Assembly (NCBI GenBank): GCA_037157565.1
Contig: JAZHRO010000003.1
Coordinates: 74,092,501 to 74,156,500, forward strand
Direction: 5' to 3'
Source: Thalassia testudinum
Taxonomy: Eukaryota; Streptophyta; Magnoliopsida; Alismatales; Hydrocharitaceae
Length of the DNA stretch: 64,000 nt
The first letter of the stretch is position 1. Every line of letters begins with the position of its first letter. The notes under the pieces were generated by a model, which had not been told where the DNA came from, did no database searches, and was given only the letters and a program-made list of their open reading frames with translations. This document shows, one piece after another, positions 57,544 through 64,000 of this stretch. The position numbers and the translations under genes were made by a program.

Positions 57544-58795
57544 AGCTAAGGAGTGAGAGTCCAATTGATCCAAGCTTAACCTAATTGGGAACCTTCTCTC
57601 CCAATTACACACACATTGACCTAAATAAACTTAGTCAAGATTAATTGGATCAATCACTTTGTAATAGGTTACACATACACCTAGTTCTAGACATCCTAAA
57701 CCAACCAACATAGAAGTAGACCTAGGTGGTTCACCTGACCACCTATTGTTGCACACACACACCCACATATTCATGCACACACACCCACAGACGCACACCT
57801 AGCTACCACTCTAGAGAGGACTCTAGAATGGCCATACATGGTCATTCATAGATCCACAAAAAGTGGATCAAGGAAGACTAAATATAGCCCTCTTGGCCGC
57901 CCACTCTAGAGAACTGTAGAGAATTCTCTTGAGAGCACCTTGGCCATCCAAGAGTCTTCATAAGACTCCCCTTGGACAGCCAAGAGACCCCATCTAGATC
58001 TTAGATACCACCTCCACTCATCACTTCATCCACGAGCTCCATTACTTCCATCATCACCATCTTCACGTCCAAGAGGTAGAGCACCTCCACCACCCTCTGA
58101 AGAGGTTGGCCATCAACCTTGGCCGCCCTTCTTTCCTCTCCCACCACCTTAAGCCACATAGCCATTGGAGACCACCTCCAATGTCCAGATTTCTATTAGA
58201 TAATTTTAATGTTCTTCATGTTTAATTCTTGCATTATTATCTACTAGTGATAGTAGTCATCTTCCATCTCTAAGTATGCGTGCATAATCTATCCTAGATC
58301 CATGCAAGCATAACTTTTCTGTTAGTGAAAAATAGTGTTTTCAATCTTTCATGTACAAGCCTTCCAATAAACTTGATTGTAATGGCAATATTTTTGAGGA
58401 AATAATATTATTGCATGCCTACTTTATATTATTCTCATTTATTATGCAAGTAAAATGTCTATTCTGGAGGATATTGAGGACTTAATGATAAACGAATTTT
58501 CTGTGGGTCGCCACCAAAGAGTTGAAATTGTGCACACTAATACACATACATTGATGTTTATATTGTTTTTGGCTCATGCACATGTTCTACGAGTTAACAA
58601 TGCAACCAGTGAATCTTATGTTCGTACCCTAAATAACGGACTACAATTCTAAGCAAGTAGAGAAATCAAAATCAATTTCTCTTTTATACGCCTCCATGAG
58701 ATCAACCAGGACTCACCATCTCGATATTAAAATTTTTGTTGGAATTATGATTCGCGCTATACTACGATGCCTTTTAGAATCAAATATGCATTTCA
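57544..58795 (+). repeat. A-family LTR fragment, plus strand
   Basis: Reverse-complement homologue of the element A LTRs. Shared text includes GATCCACAAAAAGTGGATC (57862-57880), the TTGGCCGCC and TCTAGAG blocks, and the U5 end with CTATACTACGATG. It lacks the first half of the LTR. Confidence 0.65.
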
Positions 58796-58967
58796 TGAAG
58801 CCAAACACTATCTAGCAAGGGTTTGTTGGAAATTAGTTCCACATACCAACATGCACATTTGGTTTGCAGGCAATAAGGAGATCAAGAGAGAAGATGGAAG
58901 AGGAGTGGAGAGAGGTCCAGGTGAAGAGGTATTGTAATAGGGCCAATGTGGGTGGGGAAGGGCACCT

Positions 58968-59080
58968 TTGGTATGCTTCTGTTACTGGGAGCATGGGCAT
59001 CTTGCAGCCATCTACCATAATGCCTTGATGTACCTTAGTTACCGAGGATTAGGCCACTGGCATCATACCTGTAGAGACTC
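58968..59080 (+). pseudogene. LINE ORF1 double zinc-knuckle relic
   Basis: Two CX2CX4HX4C-spaced motifs in tandem: CFCYWEHGHLAAIY and YLSYRGLGHWHHTC. The spacing, Gly-His pairs and aromatic positions fit. Four of the six expected Cys visible as changed are Tyr (TAC or TAT), each one G-to-A step from Cys. Confidence 0.5.
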
Positions 59081-59346
59081 AATGGGGTTCTCTAGTGAGT
59101 ACAGGTCAAAGGTGCAAGAATGCTCCCTAACAAGTGCAAGGGTCATAAGTGCACCCTCTGTGCATGGCCCAAGTGGGCCTTGACATCTTAATGCCTTTGG
59201 GGAGGAGGTTGGGTTGGTAGGTGGATCGCCAACCACAGCAATGGAATCAGAACTCATCAGTTTAGCAGCCACCGATGGGTCTGGTTTGGTTGGGGGCATC
59301 GACTGAATGGCGGAAGTGTCAGGCCCATCGAAGTTGGTGATTAGCA

Positions 59347-59751
59347 GTGCGTGCGAAGTGGTTGATGCCATCACCAAGGCCACCAAAATTCGATGTCAAC
59401 ATCCTTTGCTCTCTAACTATTGGTGCCCTTAAAGACTCCCTAAAATATGTCTTAATCAAGGACGTGTCGGTGAAGGCCGTTGGCCTCAAGGTTGTCCGAT
59501 GGGTCGTCACGATGGAAAATGCAGTAGGGGATTGGAAGGAGACATTTCTTTCATGTTCCCATGTGTTCGTGTTTGGGTTGGATGTGAGAAATGTGGAGAG
59601 ACTCCATTTTTGTACTTCAATTGCCGGTGGCGTGGTCATCACGTGGAGATTACTTTCACCATTTGACGGTGCGTTGGAGGAGCATCTGCCTGTACGGTTC
59701 ACATGGGATATGATGAATGTCATCGATCTTCTTGGTGTCTCATTGCACCTG
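59347..59751 (+). pseudogene. Open stretch of the LINE ORF1 region
   Basis: A 135-codon open stretch downstream of the zinc-knuckle relic and upstream of the ORF2 start. Its position suggests ORF1 remnant. I do not recognise a domain. An ORF on the opposite strand across the same bases is judged a shadow. Confidence 0.3.
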
Positions 59752-60651
59752 TGATGCCAGAGGTGGTCTCATTGGTGGTGGCACAACTTTGATGTCTCCG
59801 GGAATGGGAGAGCGTAAACATCTCTTAAGGGATGCATGTATGGTGACAGCGGTCGTGGTGCACACCATGGGGTTCGATTTGCTAACCTTGTTGTTGGTTA
59901 GATCTAGGAGTTTGTGGTTAGTCTGGGTTCGGTGGGTGCATAGCTTGGACTAATAGGAGGATGAGAGTTGTGCAGCTAAGGTCGGAGTAGGGTTGCGTGT
60001 AGGAGCAAGGTGCATGTGGCATCGCAAAGCGGGGCAGGAACACCCTCACATTGACATGGAGGAGGTTATCAATCTTGGGAGAGATGACACGATGATCGGC
60101 CTTATGAATGATAGCATGTTATTGTCAACCTAAGACTATGGAGATGGCTACGCAAACTACAATCAATGAAGGCATGGGGACCGACAGTGGTGAGATGGTC
60201 GACGGTAGAAGGGGTAATGGGAGGATGGCAGTTGAGGCGGTTAACCGCAACGAACTAACTATTAGGGAGGTTGGAAGTAAAGTTGGTTTTCTTGTTTCAT
60301 TGGATTACAGGGAACCTAGTGTGAGCCTTGTGGCAACGAGTTCAGTATTCTCCGGTGATATGGGTACATAAGTGATAGTTTGTAACACGACGATGTCAGC
60401 TCTTGGAAATGATGTGGGCTTGATCAAGGGAAAGGCGAACATGGAGGTTACACTAGCATTGATAAGTTCTATTGAAGGGAGTGTGGGTCATAGGAAGAGC
60501 AATTTTCGAAGAGTTTCCATGTTTCTCGAAGGGACTATGATCTTCGTAGCAAGGGTGATCCAAAGATCCTAAAGTGTAATGACAAATATTTGGGCTGCAT
60601 TTTGCATGTGACGAAGGTCACTCTAGCTTGGAGGGCAGTCCACCACTTTAC

Positions 60652-60733
60652 ATGACGAAGATCATATCTTGGAACGCATAGGGGTTGGTGGGTGCTCAGG
60701 TGAAATCGTCATTGTTTAGGAAATGCATTGTAG
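60652..60733 (+). pseudogene. Start of LINE ORF2 endonuclease
   Basis: ATG at 60652 followed by TKIISWNA and, after one TAG, GLVGAQVKSSLFRKC. The SWN motif holds the catalytic Asn of APE-type endonucleases. It is truncated after about 27 codons. Confidence 0.6.
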
Positions 60734-61104
60734 TGTAGGACAAAATCGCTCGAAACATTTAAATTTATAAACTCAGATTCCAAAAGGAGTCCGAGATCGT
60801 TCGCAGGGACCAAATATGGAATTCACGCATTAATCTTCATGTAAAATAAATAAACATAATAAAAGATATGCAATGAATGAAACATGTTAGATTAACATTC
60901 ACATAGATCAATGTATCTCAAACGATCATGGGACAAAACAAATAGAAAGACAAAACAATGGTGATTTGAATCACCAATTATTCATCTTTAATTAAGCATA
61001 TACCCAAGTATTCAAATTATTCAACAGTATATCAATCAGATAACTTAGGTATTTAATTGATTCAATAGTATCAGCATCAACCTGAATCAGACATTAGGAA
61101 CAAG
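60734..61104 (-). repeat. Inverted E-type U5 fragment
   Basis: Reverse-complement homologue of the U5 of E2 (51170-51440), including the palindrome TGGTGATTTGAATCACCA at 60959-60976 and a minus-strand U5 motif near 60800-60830. It is joined directly to the start of a plus-strand E-type U3 at 61105. Confidence 0.6.
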
Positions 61105-62848
61105 TGATGCAAACACCATCATGAGCCATAACTAGCTCAATTTAATCTGATTAGGTCATTAAAATCTCCTACGTAACCACCAGAAGATTACAATTCATTA
61201 CACTAGCATTCTGAGAGAAAGATAAGAAACCAAGATTAAAACTATAATTTTACCATCATAACTTGAATACAGTACAACCATGGGTTTTCTAAGGTGTTAA
61301 TTAAGGATCAATTGGTCCTAAAAGGCTAACAAGTTGGTTAGAATAGATAGAAAAGTGTTTTCACGTGTTTTGAGAATTAAATGACTTTTAAAAACCTAAA
61401 AACAGACCCGCTTAATTAACTGAGGTTTTAGCCAGGATAAAATTCACCTAAACCCTCTAAAATTCATAGAAAAATATTCTCTAGGGTTTGGTACCTTCAA
61501 ATTGAACATCAAAACCCATTTTGGCCCAAAACGGAGTCCTAGACAGACATTTACCCTAATTTGGGTTTTTGCATAAATTACCCCATTAAATGTGGTAAAA
61601 ACCAAAATCAATTTTCACCATTAGATTCCTTAGGTCTAAATTAGATTTGTACCAAAATTTGGACCCAAGTTGAGTTTTCTTAACCTAATTTGCAACTTGG
61701 TCTTGTCTGATTACATATATGCCTTAACTTTCAAAATCATTACAAAAATGGCCCTAACTTTATCAACATTTTTGCAAATAGGTCCCTACTGGCATTAATC
61801 CTATCCTACAAGCTCCAGTGACCTGAAATTAGCAAGAACTCCTTGATTCGTTGACGAATCCCTTTAAAATTTGAAAAGGAAGTTCATCAAGGAATTCCCT
61901 TCCTTTTGAGCCAAATCCCATGCCCCAAAACCTTCCCAATCTCTCATGCGAGCATGAGAGATTAGGGTATCAAAAAATCCCAACTCCGGCGAAGCTTTTC
62001 AAGCTTGCTTCCCAAGCCCAAAACCTCTTTTAAAGGCCTATAAAATGACCTCTAGATCAAACCGTTCTCCTCAAGATCAATTTTGACTAGATCTACCCTT
62101 AATTCCTCTCTCCTAATCTGGCCGAAATGCTCCTCGAGCTCCGACGATCGCCTCTGACCTCCCTCATCATCCGTTCGCAATACCAGCGGCAGATTCATTT
62201 TCCTCGTCTTCCTCCGTGTCACGCCATACCAGCGGGCATGTCTCCTTCCGTCTTCCTCGTCGTTTCCTTCCCACCAGTGTTTCCTTCATCTCTTCTGCCC
62301 CTTTTCGTTCGTTAGCCACCTAGATAAGTTCCCTAACTCCTCTACTCCCTTTACACACCAACCACACTTCATTTTGACCATCGTATCACACTGACCACCT
62401 TTACCTTCCTCCACTCCGACCTGACCTTCGATGTTGCTCCCCGCTCATCCCAATACTCCAACCGCCTCACCAACCACCTCACGACCTTTGCCACACCACC
62501 CTCTTCAAAACCCCCATCCTATTTCACTCTATTATGCCTCCAAACCATCTGCCAAACAAGCCACCTCAAGACCTTCACTTCCACCTTCGCCAGCTACTTA
62601 TGACCACTTTCGCAGCATGCCATCGCCACAAACACCCTCACAGCATCCCAGTGAAGCTCTTGAACCTATTTAACTTGGCCTCAAGGCCATATTCGTGTTT
62701 TGAGGTCTTGACTACCTCGATCAGCATTAACGAAGCTTCGAGCGAAGCTCGAAGCCGCTCCAGCACTTGCAGGATCCAGAGGGAACCCCAGACATAGCAG
62801 AACCCACCCAAGTACGCAACCCTGGAGCTAATTTAGCTCATTGACTGC
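61105..62848 (+). repeat. E-type LTR, third copy (E3)
   Basis: Starts TGATGCAAAC, homologous to E1 from 38749 in the same orientation. TATAAAAT at 62039-62046. It is cut at 62849 by a B-family LTR, so its U5 is not seen. ORFs in its Pro/Ser-rich part are not credible genes. Confidence 0.65.
62039..62046 (+). promoter_or_regulatory. TATA box of E3 LTR
   Basis: TATAAAAT in GGCCTATAAAATGACC. Confidence 0.5.
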
Positions 62849-63783
62849 TGATGTAAACACATTTATAGTACTTAAAATGTCTATTTATGCATGTTCTTAA
62901 GCATAGGATTGCATTTCATGATATAAATATTGCATAACATGCATCATCTTGCATTTAGAGTAGTTTGAATAAAATGGAGGTTAATTGTCTCCTTTTATGT
63001 GCTTAGATAGGCCAAACATTTTATTGGGGCCTAGGATCAAAGATCCAACCGTATGGATGTGATTAGGGCGGCGATTCGAGTTCAACGACTCCAAGATCAC
63101 CCTAATCAGGCATCCGTAGCATCAAATAGTGACTGGGGAAGCCTAGAAGATCAAGGGCCAGGATGGTGAATATCCACACTTCAGATGACAAATCCGATAG
63201 CATGGATGAATTCTAATCGATGATCGCAGCTCAACGACACAAAAATCGAGTCAATCCGACATCCGTGGCACCATCTACAACTTCCAGAAGATGGACGGCC
63301 AAGATGGCACCATGTGGCACCATCCCAGCCGCCCAAACGGCCGCCTACATTCCATGAAGACCGCGCACCTGCCCCCTCTCTGCCGTTGGATCTCGATCCA
63401 ACGGCTGTGGATGCGACGCATTAAAATCATCCTCGCGACCTTCTCGACGGCATAGCGCAACGGAGATGAAGCGGCAGGCGAAGCAGAGGTCGCGGGATCG
63501 AGCCCGCGAGCCTCAAATCAGGCGCAAGCAAGCAGCGCGTGGAGCGTCAGATTGTGATCCAACGGCTGCGCGCGCCCAATAACGCCGACGCACGATTGGG
63601 CACGCAGCATGGACGCGTGATCACACGTGGTATGGCACGCAGCGTAGCGGGTGAAGATGCGTTTTAAGTCGTCTGATCTCGCGATCGGACGGCTGAGACT
63701 CAGCGTGCGTGAGATGGCGTTGGGCGTGTGGGCAGCTGAAGCAGCGCACGTGGGCGTGGAAGCTATACCCACGTCGGGGATTT

Positions 63784-63805
63784 AGTGACGGATTTATCCG
63801 TCACT
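63784..63805. promoter_or_regulatory. TGACG palindrome, third B-family copy
   Basis: Perfect counterpart of 24336-24357 in an independently inserted LTR. Confidence 0.65.
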
Positions 63806-63860
63806 AAAGAGCCCTCATTTATTGTTTTGAAGTTGTAATGTCCATTTTGCCCCCACTCCT

Positions 63861-63875
63861 TATAAATATAAAAGG
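63861..63875 (+). promoter_or_regulatory. TATA box of the B-family LTR
   Basis: TATAAATATAAAAGG, a doubled version of the element B TATA. Confidence 0.6.
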
Positions 63876-64000
63876 AGACCCCCCATACGAAATTTTCATC
63901 CCTTCCTTCTCCTCTCTACCCCTCCAAATGTCAAGAGAAGCTTGTCCCACACCCGAGATGCTTCTCGCGAGATAAAGTCCAAATTTTCGTCCCCCTTGGG

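Larger units (their letters stand above)
58796..60733 (+). mobile_element. Decayed LINE (L1-type) fragment
   Basis: Plus-strand order: a doubled CCHC-like segment (58968-59080), a longer open stretch (59347-59751), non-coding or broken DNA, then at 60652 the start of an endonuclease-like ORF2 reading MTKIISWNA, stop, GLVGAQVKSSLFRKC. That matches the conserved N-terminus of plant L1 endonucleases. It is cut at 60734 by an LTR fragment, so RT is missing. Many stops mark it as dead. It is the only non-LTR element seen. Confidence 0.55.
62849..64000 (+). repeat. B-family LTR, truncated by window end
   Basis: Starts TGATGTAAACAC and follows the element B LTRs closely to the last base. TGACG palindrome at 63784-63805, TATA at 63861-63875. 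It is either a solo LTR or the 5' LTR of another element; the left flank ACTGC would be the target duplication if matched beyond 64000. Confidence 0.9.

Noticed and set aside
59319..59723. 134-codon ORF on the minus strand
   Set aside because: It overlaps the plus-strand ORF1 stretch of the LINE relic, which has supporting motifs on either side. The minus frame shows none.

Overview
The window is repeat-dense plant nuclear DNA. I see no host gene, rRNA, tRNA gene or CRISPR array. Nearly all of it is LTR retrotransposons of the plant Ty3/gypsy Athila type. The signs are a Gag-protease/RT-RNase H-integrase pair of Athila style, primer sites matching the 3' end of plant tRNA-Asp(GTC), 1.5-2.3 kb LTRs and 5-bp target duplications. 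It looks like a large, transposon-rich flowering-plant genome; the species cannot be told from this.

Layout. 1-3700 is diverged, LTR-like DNA. 3780-4809 and 35747-38261 are the two halves of an old non-autonomous element (C) split by element A (4810-35746, minus strand, LTRs 4810-6990 and 33548-35746, imperfect duplication AACAC/ACCAC). A was itself entered twice: by a nearly intact autonomous Athila-like element (9343-22718, minus strand, duplication ATAAT) and by non-autonomous element B (23401-31187, plus strand, duplication AGGTA). The order of insertion is therefore C, then A, then B and the Athila element. 38262-40341 is an inverted leader fragment followed by an E-type LTR, which is interrupted by non-autonomous element D (40342-47691, duplication GACAC). 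Next come a minus-strand LTR (H, about 47697-49900), an E-type LTR (E2), an inverted element interior (F, 51463-55066) joined to the plus-strand 3' end and LTR of element G (to 57531), an A-family LTR fragment, a decayed LINE (58796-60733), an inverted E-type U5, another E-type LTR, and a B-family LTR that runs off the window at 64000.

How the parts relate. Only the Athila element encodes Gag, protease, RT, RNase H and integrase, and gag-pro and pol are separated by a single in-frame TAG. A, B, C, D and F/G carry no recognisable pol. They share with it the tRNA-Asp primer site where one is visible, a 17-nt stem-loop beside the polypurine tract (identical over about 37 nt between B and the Athila element), a U5 motif and a probable leader intron ending just before the ORF. 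B, D and F carry homologous copies of one Tyr/Asn/Gln/Ser-rich protein with YNQEGY-type repeats that I do not recognise. The most interesting reading is a set of non-autonomous elements with their own conserved gene and RNA-level signals, mobilised by Athila-type enzymes.
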